Assembly: GCA_029204225.1 (NCBI GenBank)
Contig: CM055097.1
Coordinates: 26,691,039 to 26,755,038 of the forward strand
From: Diphasiastrum complanatum
Lineage: Eukaryota > Streptophyta > Lycopodiopsida > Lycopodiales > Lycopodiaceae
Direction of reading: 5' to 3'
DNA: 64,000 nucleotides
This document shows, piece by piece, positions 9,801-22,600 of the stretch. A program made the position numbers and the translations under genes. The notes beneath the pieces were generated by a model that made no database searches, was not told the origin of the DNA, and was given only the letters and a program-made list of their open reading frames with translations. Position 1 is the first letter of the stretch, and every line of letters starts with the position of its first letter.

Positions 9801-12769
9801 AAGTGTATAAAGCTGGTGAAAGACAATCAAGTGTATAACGCTGGTGAAAGATAAGAATGCGGAAGTTGAATGTAGATGCAGCAGCTAAAATGAGGCCAGC
9901 AGAAGGCTGGAGGAAGTTATGAATTTTGAACTCATAAAGTAAAGGTGAAGGATTTGGAAGGTAAGCACTAAAGAATGCAGAAAAATGCACCCCCGTAAAT
10001 TAACTGGTAGGAGATAGGACTGAGGGCATCAATGCTGCGGTAGACAAGGAGCCCATACTGCATCATTTGCAAAGTAGACACCAAGGCCTTTGAGGGGAGT
10101 GAAAGGAAAAAATTAACTGCAGCCAGCTAAGGAAGTACTGAAGCTGCTGCAGCTAGTAGTCACTAGCTTGCAATGACCACCAACTGGTAGATGCTTAGTT
10201 GGGAGCTTTGGAGCTTGATGATTGATACTTAAATTGAGCATAGATTGGACCCACAGCTTTAAGAGAATTCAGTCTTCCAAAAAGTGTCATCTTGACGAAT
10301 ATTTTCTTTCCTCCAATCGAGGTCAGGAGTTTGATGCTTTGAGTCCAGTTATAGCTCTCTAGCGCCCGCGCCCTACCACATTCAGAACTTTAACTAGCAT
10401 ACGAAAAGTATAGTTCCCTAAAATAGCAAGCAAGCAAGGCCTAGAAACATTAGGGTTAAAATAGACATTAATTTCTAACACCCCCACTACTTAAATAAAT
10501 GTGTCTATGGTTCAAAACAGAAAAGAAAACTAAAAAAATATGTTGGCCTTTCCCCTAAGAGCAAGCGATCACATGAAAGCTCATACATTTGAACTCACAA
10601 GTACGTATAAGATGCTCAACATGATCATGAAACTCAAGCTACCCTCAACTTGGCATATTGTTCCCTGTTCCCTGTATCAGTTTTACAGTTGGTGATTTAA
10701 CAGATTTGATTAGTGGAAAGAGCTCGAGCGGTGTGTGCCTTTAAGATAATAAACAATTCTATTGCAGTCTTGTGTGACTTTTGGCTCTAGAAGCAGTCGC
10801 TAATCTCAATTAATCTCCTGAAGAGACAGGGAAGATACCTGTGACAGTGGCTAATAATCACATTAAATTTCAAAAAGTATTTGAATTTTTGATGGGTAGG
10901 TTTAGGTGAAAAGCCGTCAAACTGGAAGCTATTTTTAAGGGCTCATTGTCTTATAATTCTTAGAAACCCTTTCCGAACCTTTTGGGCCGGAACATACAGT
11001 ACGTTCCGGAATGTACTGGGACGGAACTTTTTTTTTTAAATATAAAAAAAACAGGTCCTGGCATGCTCCAACAAATCTCAGTTAATGAGAATCTCCGACG
11101 GCAGTGGCCACATTGATTCCAAGCGCATCTGTTTGTGAATCATAAATGATTGACCATCTGCATGATATTATTTCACATGAACAAGGACCTACCTCCTAGA
11201 GAAGCCTTCTCCGGCCCCTGCATACGAACCATCTACTACTGCATGTTGTCTCAATCTGATCTACTGGATGGCTGTCTCAAGTGCGCATATCTATCTCTCA
11301 ACCATCTACGTCTATCCAGCCTAGATGACTCCAGCAATCTCCAGCTTATTTTTTTATAGGTCAAAGTCAGTATCGCTGATTTTTTCCTTGTTAAAAAATA
11401 CCAACTCTCAAGCCGGATCATCCTAGAATTCCTTAGGGCCAGCTATCTTTTTGCCCCATCACTCTGCTTTGCATCAGAGCTGAGCAAGTTAGAGAAATGG
11501 CAGGAACAGTGATATTACAGTATCGCGCTTTTTTCCTTCGTAAAAAGATGCGTATTTTGTTAAAAATCTTTTGTCAAGTTCCGGAACAGAAGGTGTTCCG
11601 TTCCGGAACGGGCAGCTATTGTCTTATTTTTCTCATCTTCTGGGCTAGTTTGTAAGCCAAAAGCATCAAATCCAATATACTCTAGATTCTTTGAGGAACT
11701 CAACGCTGCAGAAGATGCTTGTTTCAACAATTTACGAGGATATGAAAAACAATTTATACGAATTTAGTTTGTGCTGTAATGCCATTGACTTCAGTTTTTA
11801 TTGCTTCCTTAAAGGTTTGTCATCTGAAATTTGTGCAGGCAGTGGAGTTATCAAGCAATGAATACGAACCATCAGATTATGACATTTTGTGTGCTGAAGG
11901 TCTAACCCAAGGTTCAGGTCTTGCTGAGATAGAATTTCCCCTTGTTGACAGGGAGCCAATGTCTGGTGCTTTCAACGACACTGTTGAGTTTCCCACAACT
12001 TCTAACAGGTTACAATTTCCACTTTGTACTGTTCAGGGGCTAGGTTGTCTTTGGACTTTTGCTCACTGAAGAATCAACTCATTTGTGATAATATTTTAAA
12101 AATCATGTCTTCTGGTAATCTTTTTTAAAATTCAAATGATTTGCACCACTGGATTGCTTATATGAGGTCGTAATACTTGAGATTTCATGCAGGTATCAGT
12201 TAATACGGGTTGGTGGCATTGGACTGAGTGAAGGAAGAAAGTGGTTGGATATGTTTGAAGATGTACGTGCAGTGATCTTTTGTGTTGCCATTAGTGAATA
12301 CGACCAGATTTGGACTGACATTAATGGTGTGTTGTGCAACAAAATGATTCTAAGTAAGGAGCTATTTGAGAACATTGTTAGATATCCCTGCTTCAGGAGC
12401 ACTCCCTTTGTCTTACTAATGAACAAATATGACATCTTCGAAGAGAAACTTTCAAAGGGAATCCCCCTCACTACCTGTGAGTGGTTTTCAGATTATAGTC
12501 CTGTCGGAGCATCCAATTCTACTCAAGCCCAGCAGGCTTATACATATTTGGTGCATAAATTCAAGAAGTTGCTTGATGATCGCAAGCTGTATACTTTTTC
12601 AATGAATGCTCAAGATCGTACTTCAGTAGCTGGTGCTTTTCAATATATCAAGGAAATCTTGAAGTGGGAAGAAAATAAGGCAGCTGGTTGGGGAATGCTC
12701 CCTGAAGATTTGTCCTACTCAGATATGAGTTCATTTTCGACACACTCACATATGAGGCAAGGGCATTGA
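3624..12769 (+). CDS. XLG: Extra-large GTP-binding protein (XLG), C-terminal part; 5' end outside window
   Basis: XLGs are plant-specific proteins with a Galpha-like C-terminal domain. They work with Gbeta-gamma in G-protein signalling at the plasma membrane and nucleus, in immunity, root growth and stress responses. Four exons (3624-3852, 8931-9181, 11839-12008, 12193-12769) have GT-AG borders and join in phase to give 408 residues plus a stop. Landmarks in order are [11 protein letters not shown], the helical-domain motif FFPAATREY and [51 protein letters not shown], the guanine-specificity motif NKYD, and [10 protein letters not shown] near the end. XLGs lack the usual DxxGQ switch II, and here too RYQLIRV and FEDV bracket that region without it. 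The P-loop, Cys-rich region and N-terminus are missing from the window and probably lie upstream beyond a large intron. No frame-breaking lesion was seen. XLG2 or XLG3 subtype was not resolved. Confidence 0.9.
5335..5406. repeat. GGAACGTTCC-type motif cluster ending in a hAT-like terminus
   Basis: This short stretch holds GTTCACT, GGAACACATTCGGAACGTTGTTCC and GGTCCGTTTCGGGAC in sequence, and ends ACACAACTATG. Read in reverse that end is CATAGTTGTGT, close to the CATAGTTG terminus of the element at 56817. It looks like one end of a truncated element; the opposite end was not found. Confidence 0.3.
6377..6500. repeat. Three-copy degenerate tandem repeat, period about 51 bp
   Basis: Copies begin near 6377, 6427 and 6479 with TGTGCATGTGCCCAG, TGTGCGTGTGCCAAG and GGACTTGTGCCAAGC. 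Each is followed by a (C)AAGGCC-like block. It is non-coding. Confidence 0.5.
6679..7220. repeat. Diverged tandem duplication, period 294 bp
   Basis: Copy 1 (from 6679) and copy 2 (from 6973) both start CATGCCAAT. They share TATGCTCTCTTAA-like, GGCACATAC, AAAGGTAG.TGAG and GCTAGCA.GGGTA blocks in the same order. Copy 1 carries the (TC)n tract at 6793-6829, which copy 2 has only as a short ATCTCTAG. Confidence 0.6.
6793..6829. repeat. (TC)n microsatellite
   Basis: An uninterrupted CT run of about 18 units inside copy 1 of the 294-bp duplication. Confidence 0.95.
8931..9181 (+). CDS. XLG: XLG exon b (helical domain)
   Basis: The acceptor TTCCTTCAG ends at 8930. The first two bases complete the Gly codon begun in the previous exon. 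It encodes the motifs [30 protein letters not shown] and ends with YFLER. The donor is AGG|GTAAGT and phase is 0 at the end. Confidence 0.9.
9182..11838 (+). other. XLG intron (2.7 kb) with GTTCCGGAAC motif clusters
   Basis: No coding sequence is supported. Three clusters of palindromic CCGGAA motifs occur: 9520-9560 (TACAGTACGTTCCGGAACG), 10975-11030 (GGCCGGAACATACAGTACG, GTTCCGGAATG) and 11578-11620 (AGTTCCGGAACAG, GTTCCGTTCCGGAACGG). The first two share a longer context (CCCTTTTGGGC upstream; AAATAT(G)AAA...AACAGGT downstream), so they are copies of one repeat. They resemble element ends, but I could not fix boundaries. Confidence 0.5.
11839..12008 (+). CDS. XLG: XLG exon c (effector or switch I region)
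   Basis: The acceptor TTTGTGCAG ends at 11838. It encodes [18 protein letters not shown] and [17 protein letters not shown], matching the family's YEPSDxDILxAEG block. The donor is ACAG|GTTACA, leaving two bases of an Arg codon that the next exon completes. Confidence 0.9.
12193..12769 (+). CDS. XLG: XLG terminal exon (switch II region to C-terminus)
   Basis: The acceptor TTTCATGCAG ends at 12192. It begins with the completed Arg codon and YQLIRVGG, then [38 protein letters not shown] (the NKxD guanine-binding motif), [10 protein letters not shown] and [10 protein letters not shown], ending SHMRQGH and TGA. The 577-nt exon is uninterrupted. A candidate polyadenylation hexamer AATAAA lies near 13213. 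Confidence 0.92.
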
Positions 12770-15700
12770 GTAACATAATTAGATATATTTTTGGGAGGGC
12801 ATGCTGTGGTATGCGTTTCCTAGTCCGTATAGTGGAACATGCCACGTGCTTGTTGGTAAGACATGCACAATACTCCAGTTCAGCAATGTGAAATGCTCTT
12901 CAAGATTCAATCATCTGGATTCCACATCAACAGGTTCCTGCATGTCTGGATTGGATATTCCAAACCTGACATGTTCGCTGATCTGTATATTATGTGCCCT
13001 TTGCTAGATCTTCACATGTGTACCCAAGTAATTGAAGTGCTAAGCGGAGATGTCTGGGAGCTTATTTGAGGCGTAGCTCTGAGGACTCAGCTTGACTTGG
13101 TGGTCAAACATTTTTTCCACATCCATCACTGATTTTCCTGGTGAGATTGAAACCAGATTCCCTAGGAGGTGTCACTAGAATGACATTATTGATTGGATTG
13201 CTACAACTTAGACAATAAACGAGTTTGTTTTCACTTCAGGTATCTTCAATAGAACTTTTTATCAAGTCTGGCTTTCTGCAGTCATAGTTTATTTTATGCC
13301 ATAGAATATCAATGTCTTGCTGATTCTTTCAGGCTTTTATTGTCATGTACGTGATGGGTTCAATACAATCATTTTCAACTGGATATTCACCTTAATTGCA
13401 GGGTTCTTTTTCTGAAGGAAACATATATGACTTGTCCCAATGCAGGAGTTTGTACCCTGTAGGGCCTCCTTATGCACTCTTACATAGATGAAAAGCTTCC
13501 TCACATTCAGCAATAGCACTATGCCATTCAATTGACAACTTAAACAGCGTGTCAACCGAATCCTGGTCTCTGGATTTCTATTTTAGCAAAATAAGCTGAT
13601 TGGTTACTTTAATTATCTCTCTATGCCTGTTGGTTTGTACTGTTATTCATCGTTATCACTTGGCTTTAAGCTGTCCCGCAGCTTATCTGGAATCCAGTTC
13701 TTGGGACAGGTTTTGATGCTGAAGAAAAAAGTTTCTGCTTCTAAAACATTGAGAACGAATTCGCCGCTTCCCACCTCAACACAGTTGGCAGCCTTTTTCA
13801 CCAATATCTGGTACAATTTGGGTGGTTTGACGGCACTCAGCAGCTTTCAAAAACCGAATACTGCATGACATAATTTTTTTTTCTCAACAAAGATGTACTG
13901 GAAGATTATAAATTTCAACCACAGGCTAGTAACTCGAAAGCGTGTACAAAATTTGCAACAAAATAGAGGTTTCTGCTCAATCTATAAATGGCTACATGCA
14001 AGCTCCTGCAGTTTGGAGCAAGAGCTCCAGTCTTTATTACAAGACTTTTAGTGTTTCGTTCCTTGAGTGCCCAGATAATTTAATTATTTGAGAGTTGTGG
14101 CTGAATAAGTACAATCCTACGTGGTAGTATGCTTCTAAAATCCTGTCTTTGAAACTTAAGTTTGCTTTATAATATACTTTCACTTGTAATAGGTGAAGAT
14201 TATATAAGGACAATAACGTAAGTATGACTACTAATCTGTTATAAAATTTCTCTCTCCCTCTCTCTCTCTCTCTCCATTCATTTCTAGACTTTATTTTAGT
14301 TAACATGAAATGTACTCTTTGAGCCTTACGCACCTTAGGGTGTTCAGACACATTCATATATCGTCTCTCTTCATGGGTATTTAAGCGCCTTCCTGAAAGG
14401 CCTAACTTTTAGCTCAGTTCCATTGGCCAAAATGCACCAAAAATGGACACTGAGAATCACAATGGCCCAAAAACTACTTGCAAATGAAAAACACAAAGTA
14501 TCCCTAAACAATGCATCAACAAAGCATTCAGTAACAGATGTAAATGCTGCCAGTAATCATGCCCACATCCACCTGGTAAAGCTTGCAGTAATCTGGTGTG
14601 ATTGCTGCTGACATGGTAAACGTAGATCATGTTAATTATCTGAAATAATTACCATGTCAAGTTGCACGTTAGTAGTATTGACATGGGATTGATGTTGAAC
14701 AATTAGCATATCATGTGCTAATAAATGCCAAGTATCCTTAATATGGATGACAATGTACATGTTTAACCTTTTTAAATTGGGGAACATACAAACCTTTCAA
14801 CAAGCAATCAAGGACAAGTAGTCAAGAATGTGCATAAGTGAATGATTGAATGGCCCCAAGGTTTTGACATTAGAGCTTGAGAGTTTTGATTATCAAGAAC
14901 TTGTAAAATTCTATAAGCATTAGGGTCTTGGCATGCTTGATTCAATGACAACTTGATTGACTTTCACAATGCGAAGATGATATGATTGGACCACAAGAAA
15001 ATGAGTACTATTGCAGTTACATGTAATTGTCAAAGTTTGATAGAGTAGCTATGAAATAGTTGAATGATTAATTGATTTCCCACCATCTTCGCTTAGAAGT
15101 GGTGCTCGGTGATACTGGTAACTTCATTATAGAAAGTGCAATTTTTGTTCTCCTTGTGAGAACCAAACTATAAAGTTAAATAATTTATATAGCATATAGT
15201 TCACAATTCTAAGCCCGCATTTGGTTATAAAAAAGAAAGAATACTAATGGCAAATGGCTTAGAATGAGATGAAAAGTTTGAAATAGGTGGTCACACACTT
15301 GATAGTCCACATATGCTCACCATGTGGTAGGGATATAGGATTACCGTAAGGGCTATTTCTAAAGGGACTTATTGCAAATATTTTTGCCACTTATTTGCAT
15401 ATTTAAGCGGACAATCTCTTTGGTCCCTTTTGATACGCTACCTACTATTACATCTAATCTCACATAGACCATTTCATTTCCATCATTGCATATGGATCCA
15501 CTAATAGTTGAGCAAAACCTTGAGTAGTGATGCTCTTGCAAATCACAATTTGATGAGGGACTAAAACAATGCATTTAACAAAATCATTAGTAATTGGGAC
15601 AAATGCTCTCTTTGTTTCTTGGTGAGCCACACAATGTGTTATTAGTGTATGTGTGAAGGTATCAAAGTATGCAAGGTGGGCCTTTTATCTCAAAAGCATA

Positions 15701-16480
15701 GAGAATTGTCACAATTGTTTGGGACCAATTCCATAAATGGATCGCTATTTGGAATGTCAAAATGCTGCAACAAGTCACCAACTTAAAAAAGCATTAAACT
15801 CTTGTAGAATGCTTTATGGCAAAATTGATATAAATAAAAAAGAAGCAGCATTTTACTAGAACTAAAAAAGAGTATCTACATAGTTTTGGGAAAACTCATG
15901 CATGGCACAAGTTGCTTACATGACTTGTGTCATGACCACTTGGTTTATGTGAAAGACTAATACATAGAAAGAAAGAAAAAACGGCTATAGGTTAAAGTAA
16001 CTATCAATAACTTGCAAGACCATATATTAAATTGTACTTTTCTAATGCTCTCTCCTAATGTCAAATTCTTCTTGCAAGCAGAAAGTGGTTCTGGGAAATA
16101 TCAACCAGTTGCTCTTTTGATTTACAATATTGCTAATGCCTTTGGTCAAGATCTCCTCACAAACAAAGTGATATTTCACTTTGATGTGTCCAATTGTTAG
16201 AAGATTCTAGTGAAGGTTCTTCTAACCGATTCCAGCTATTACAAGTGCATAAAGGATATCAGAAAGAGAAATCAAGCCGCCAACTACAATGGAGAGTGTC
16301 AACAAGTCATTGGTACAAGAGCTCCAGATTCTAGATATACTGGGAGCGTCAATACCAATGGAGTAGCGGACTGGCCAATGAGCATAAACAAAGCCTAGTG
16401 CCTCACTATCATATTTTACGGTTATGGGAATAAAAGCATGGCCAAGTCGGCAAAAGAATTAAATCTACCCGAAATGTAAT
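12770..16480. other. Intergenic stretch, no gene recognised
   Basis: This should begin with the XLG 3' untranslated region. Only short open frames without recognisable domains occur, and a short CT tract lies near 14249-14274. I saw no convincing retroelement protein here. Confidence 0.5.
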
Positions 16481-16481
16481 G

Positions 16482-17374
<893 letters not shown>

Positions 17375-17381
17375 ATTTTTT

Positions 17382-17400
17382 TGGCGCCGTTGTTGGGGAG
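17382..17400 (+). other. Primer-binding site, Athila/Tat type
   Basis: TGGCGCCGTTGTTGGGGAG closely resembles the TGGCGCC-GTTGCCGGGGA site used by Athila/Tat-lineage Ty3 elements. It directly follows a CA-ending LTR-like sequence, with a T-rich spacer. Confidence 0.6.
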
Positions 17401-18979
17401 ACGGTGCTAAACAGTCCTAGAAATGGATTTTTCATTGTATTCTTTTGCTTTTTCTTCTTTTTTGACAAGTTTATTACTGGTCCTAGTGGATTTTTTTGAA
17501 TTTGTGTTCATTTTATTACTCGCCACTTTTCTAGAGGCCAGAGCAGACACTAATGCACCATCAGTTGCTCGGGGAGTAATGCTAATTACTCGCCCATTGT
17601 GATTACTCGCCAATTGCAAAATCTTGAGATTTTCTCAATATCTTTACTCGCCCTCTTTACAGAGCTCTCTGCATAGTTAGATCTCTCATTAGAGAGTAAT
17701 CAGACAATTACTTGGTAGATCATTACTCACCAAGTCATTTTTCTTCATTTTTTGTTACTCTGATTACTCGCCACTGAGTACAGTGTGCTCAGATACCTCA
17801 GATCTAGCATCTTGCAATTCGGTGAGTAATTCGTCATTAGTCATCTATTTTTTGCCAGTTCAAATTTCTCGCCATTTTTTAAATTCCCACCTTTTTCCTA
17901 TTGCTCGGAGAATTCAATTTTTCGCAATCCTTTCATTATCGTTACTTGCAATTAGTACAACAACAAGTACCACACTTGATCTACCATATGCCAGACTTCT
18001 AACAAGTAAAAAGGAGAAAAACCTCCAAATCCAAGGTAGAGCCTCCAAATGTCCTCCAAGCAACCTGCAAGCTCCAAGATGCTTCTCCAACTCCAAGCTA
18101 GGATGCCTCCACCTGCAAGTAAGGATCTACAAGCCTCCAAGGATCTCTCCTCCACCTGTGTCCCTACTCTTAAACACAAAGGAAGATAACAAGCTAGCCT
18201 CAAGTATTCACCACCCAACAATAGCTAGATCCAAACCCTACTTATGTCCCATACCATAAGCAAGATCTAAACCCTTAGCATACTACACACAAGAATTACT
18301 TTACACACTAGTAGCCTCACTAGAGCATAAGCAAGGTAAGCAAAAGAGATCTCTCTCCCTCCCAATGGGCGCCCTACTCCTCTTATATAGATGCCATTTA
18401 GTTCTCTCCAATACACTATGGAGTTCCATGCACATCCAATGAGAAAGAGAGAGGCCTAGAGGAGTTCAAGAGCCTTCACAGGCTTATGGAAGGTCATCAG
18501 ATATCTTCCATAACTTTTGACTCTTTGATTACTATTCTTGTGGAACTTGAAACTCAATGGACCCTTTAGGAGGGCGCCCTCCTACTAGGACCCATTGCCC
18601 AAGTTGTGCTTGTATACTTTGGTCCAAGACCAATAAAGTGATATGGTTCAAGGTTGAGGCCCAAAGGTTTATAAATATAGTCATTTAATGACTTTCGAAG
18701 ACCTTTCTAGGTTCCACACCTCCATCCAGAGCATAGACACCTATCTGCCCTTAATCAAGGACACTAGTACCTTTATCTAAGACACCTATCCTTAATCCTA
18801 AGGGTGACCCTTATCCAAGGGTCTCATGACTCCATACCTCTGACTAAGGTATAGTCACTTGCATGCCCTTATCCAAGGGCACATACCCTTAATCCTAAGG
18901 GTACCTTGCCATGTAGCCCCCAACACTAAATGGACTAATAGGGGTCTGAAGTATTGCTAGTTACATAGGTATATAACAA
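17401..18979 (+). mobile_element. Left part of Athila/Tat-like leader, interrupted by a copia insertion
   Basis: After the primer site the sequence is non-coding with repeated TACTCGCC motifs (near 17517, 17570, 17590, 17645, 17763). The same motif resumes after the copia element at 25137 and beyond, so the two flanks are halves of one older element. The last 650 bp (18300-18979) include another TATATAG sequence and the CCCTTATCCAAGGG repeats, and may belong to a different fragment. No gag was recognised. Confidence 0.45.
18745..18912. repeat. Degenerate CCCTTA(T/A)(C/T)CAAGGG repeats
   Basis: Variants of CCCTTATCCAAGGG and CCTTAATCCTAAGGG recur about six times. Each unit is itself nearly palindromic. 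The function is unknown. Confidence 0.6.
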
Positions 18980-18984
18980 GACTG

Positions 18985-19666
18985 TGTAAAAATTATAGCA
19001 AATAAGGATCCTAAAACACTTGAAATGATGAGGGAAACAATAGATTATGATTTCATAAGATTAGCACAAGTTGAACCATCAAAATCCATCAAAAATCTAT
19101 GCTTGAACCTCACTAAATGGCCCAAATCCTTGAAGAAGGCTTCACACGTGTGAAAGTACGGCCTCCCACAGTCTGAGTACTGTACACCAGACCTACATTC
19201 AATCCTATAATCATTTGTAATCACAAGTACTCAAACAATTATGAACATAGAGAGCAATTGCACCATTATGAGAGAAAAATCATGAAATTGCTTGATTGAT
19301 TTTGGTGAGATATCATCACCAATATATACATGATCCATCACGGTTTTGGGCAGGTATGAGTAGCCCTAAACCTATCCCTAATGCTGATTTTGGTCGATCT
19401 TTCATCCCTACCAAGTTAGGGTTGGAATCTTGGAGATCCCTCAACAATGCAAAAATTACCAAAAATAGCTCCTATTTTTTCTCCCTTGTATCTAAGCATA
19501 ATTTGGACTCATTCCAAAGGTTCTAACACTTAGGTCTACTTGAGAACATCCTTATGAATGGAATCCTATGCTATTTGGCACGTGTGACAAGCCACATCAT
19601 GACCATTTAACTATTTACAAGTCATATGACCAAAACTAGTCAAGCTAGAATTGTGAATTTTTAACA
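18985..19666 (-). repeat. 3' LTR of the complete copia element
   Basis: 682 bp beginning TGTAAAAATTA and ending TTTTTAACA on the + strand. It pairs with 24452-25133. The short open frame at 19296-19526 is part of the LTR and not a gene. Confidence 0.95.
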
Positions 19667-19680
19667 CTCCTCCTCACTAT

Positions 19681-22600
19681 CTAGCTTGGTTCAATCATTG
19701 CTTTACTAATCACTCCAAGTGATGATCTGAACTTCATAAAAGGTGTCCTTTGAAGTGGTTTAGTAAGTAGATCAGCTACACATTCATTGCTTGGAACATG
19801 CTCCAAAGCAATCTCCTTGGCTTGCACCATTTCTCTCACAAAGTGATGGCATATCTCAATGTGCTTAGATCTTGCATGGAAGATTGGGTTAGATGCAAGG
19901 TGTTGGGCTGATATATTGTCATTGTAGATGATTGGTGCCTCCTCTGAATCCATGATCTTTAGTTCCACCAATAATCTCTTGATCCAAAGTACCCCCTTTG
20001 TAGTGGTTGTCAAAGCTTTGTACTCGGCCTCAGTTGAAGATAGAGATATAGTTTCTTGCTTTTTTGAAAGCCATGAAACCACACCTTCTCCTATGAAAGT
20101 TGAATAGGCACTTGTTGATTTCCTATCCCTCTTGTCCCCTGCAAAATCTGAATCACTAAATGCATGAAGGTTAATCACATCTCCTCTATATAGAATCCCA
20201 AAATCCAATGTACCCGAGATGTATCTTAGAATCCTCTTAGCCTTTTTCCAATGGATATTCAATGGCTTTTGCATGGATTGGCTCAACCTACATACACTAA
20301 AGCTAAGATCTGGTCTAGTTATAGTGATCCACATTAAGGAACCTATAAGTTGCCTAAACAAAGTGATGTCCATGAAGGATCTTTCATCATCTTCATTTGG
20401 CACTTTTACATCTTGCTCCATTGGTGTGTCAACACTTTTGCATACTTCCATCTTAAACTTCCTCAAAAGACTTTGAGCATAGTTTACTTGATTTATAAAG
20501 ATAAAATCAGACCCTCTAATTACTTCTATGCCTAAGATGAAGTGAAGACACCCTAGATCTACCATCTTGAACTCTAAGGATAGATTTATCTTGATTTTTT
20601 CAATACCATCAACACTATTTCCACTAATGATGATGTCATCTACATAAATGAGTAAAAGTACAATACCAACATCATCAAACTTAATGTAAAGAGTAGGATC
20701 ATATTCACTTTGAACAAAAGAAAGTGAAATAAGATAGCAATGTAGTCTTGAATTCCAAGATCTCGAGGCTTGCTTCAAGCCATAGATGCTTCTTTGGAGA
20801 TGGCATACTTTGTTCTCCATTCCATGCTTGATGAACCCTTGTGGCTGCTCCATATAGATATCCTCTTCCAAAAAACCATTCAAGAAAGCATTAGAGACAT
20901 CCATTTGACATAGAATCCATTCAAAATGTGATGCAAGTGCAATGATTAGTCTTATTGTGACCATCTTGGCCACGGGTGCAAAAGTTTCCTCATAGTCTAT
21001 CCCTCTCTCTTGAGCATAACCTTTTGCAACTAATCTTGCTTTATGTTTGTTAACACTCCCATTTGCATTCAACTTAAGCTTGAAGACCCACTTGCATCCT
21101 ATTACATTCCTTTGAGGTCTCTCAACAAGCAACCAAGTTTCATTCTCATTCAAGGCATCATACTCATCCAACATAGCTTTATACCATTCTTTGGAGTTCA
21201 ATGCATCTTCAACATTAGACGGTTCTTCAAAACTAGATAAAGCATAAGAAGTGGATGAGATACCCTCAACTTGCTGTCCTTTGCCTTGATATGTGAGCCT
21301 TGATGGCTCCACTTTTGCCCTTGAAGATCTCCTTGGTGTGATAGGTGGGTTTGGTGCTTGCTCCTCCATGAGCTCCTCCTCAAAACCAAGATCTTGCTCC
21401 TCGGCCATCTTCTTCTTGATTGTTGGAGCACTTGAGCCTTCTTCAAGCATATGCATATGATGTTCATCAAAGATGACATCCCTTGAAACAACAAATTTGT
21501 TCAAGGATGGAAGATAGACTTTGTAGCCCTTGCTTGAGCTTGCATATCCAAGCATGATCCCTCTTGTGGAAGATGGATCCTCCTTGGTTCTTGTTTCTAA
21601 TGGCACATGCACATAACATATACACCCAAAAACTTTCAAGTGATTAAGATTGGGTTTCTTTCCATACAACATCTCATAAGGAGTTTTGCCTTCAATTGCT
21701 TTGCAAGACACCCTATTCATCAAGTAGTTTGCACATACAAGAGACTCACCCCAAAAGGATTTGGGCAAACAAGCATCTAATCTTAAAGCCTTAGAACATT
21801 CACATAATGTTCTATTCCTTCTTTCAGCAACTCCATTTTGTTGAGGAGTGTAAGGACAAGAAGTCTCTTTCTTGATCCCTTCCTCCTCACAAAAGGCCTT
21901 GAACTCATTGGAGATGAATTCTCCACCATTGTCACTTCTAAGAATCTTGATGCTATGATTATGATGCTTTTCCACAAACAACTTGAACCTTACAAAAGTA
22001 TCAAATACTTGAGACTTGAAGAACACCCAACAATATCTTGAGTAGTCATCAATGAAGGTTAAAAACATGGATGAACCTCCATTAGATTTGGTGCTAGCAA
22101 TGTGCACATCCGAGTGTATGAGTTCAAGAGGATGAGATGACTTTGTGATGGAGTTAGGAAACACCTTCTTATGTGCCTTGGATAAGGCACAAGCTTCACA
22201 AACCTTGTCTTCCTTCCCAATAGACCTTGGTAGGCCTAAAGCATACTCCTCCTTGATCATAGCCTCCATGGAACCCGAGTTGACATGTCCAAGTCTTTTG
22301 TGCCATAAAGTAAAGGTAGATATCTTGCTCTTCTCGGCCAACATGACAACATTAGTATCCACAAATGCATCCAGCTTATAAAGTTTGCCAAGTCTAGTGC
22401 CCTTAGCCACTATCTTACCCTTCTTCTTGATGAAACATTCATTTGAAGCAAAGTCAACATTGAAACCATTGTCTACCATTTGGCCAACACTTAGTAGATT
22501 CTTTGTTATTGTAGGAATGTACAAAACACCTTCTATGTTGATCTTTTTGGAAGATCCTAAGCAAAGGGGAATGCTACCAACTCCTTCAATCTTACAAGCT

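Noticed and set aside
19296-19526. 76-codon frame repeated at 24763-24993
   Set aside because: Both lie at the same place in the two LTRs of the complete copia element; not a gene.
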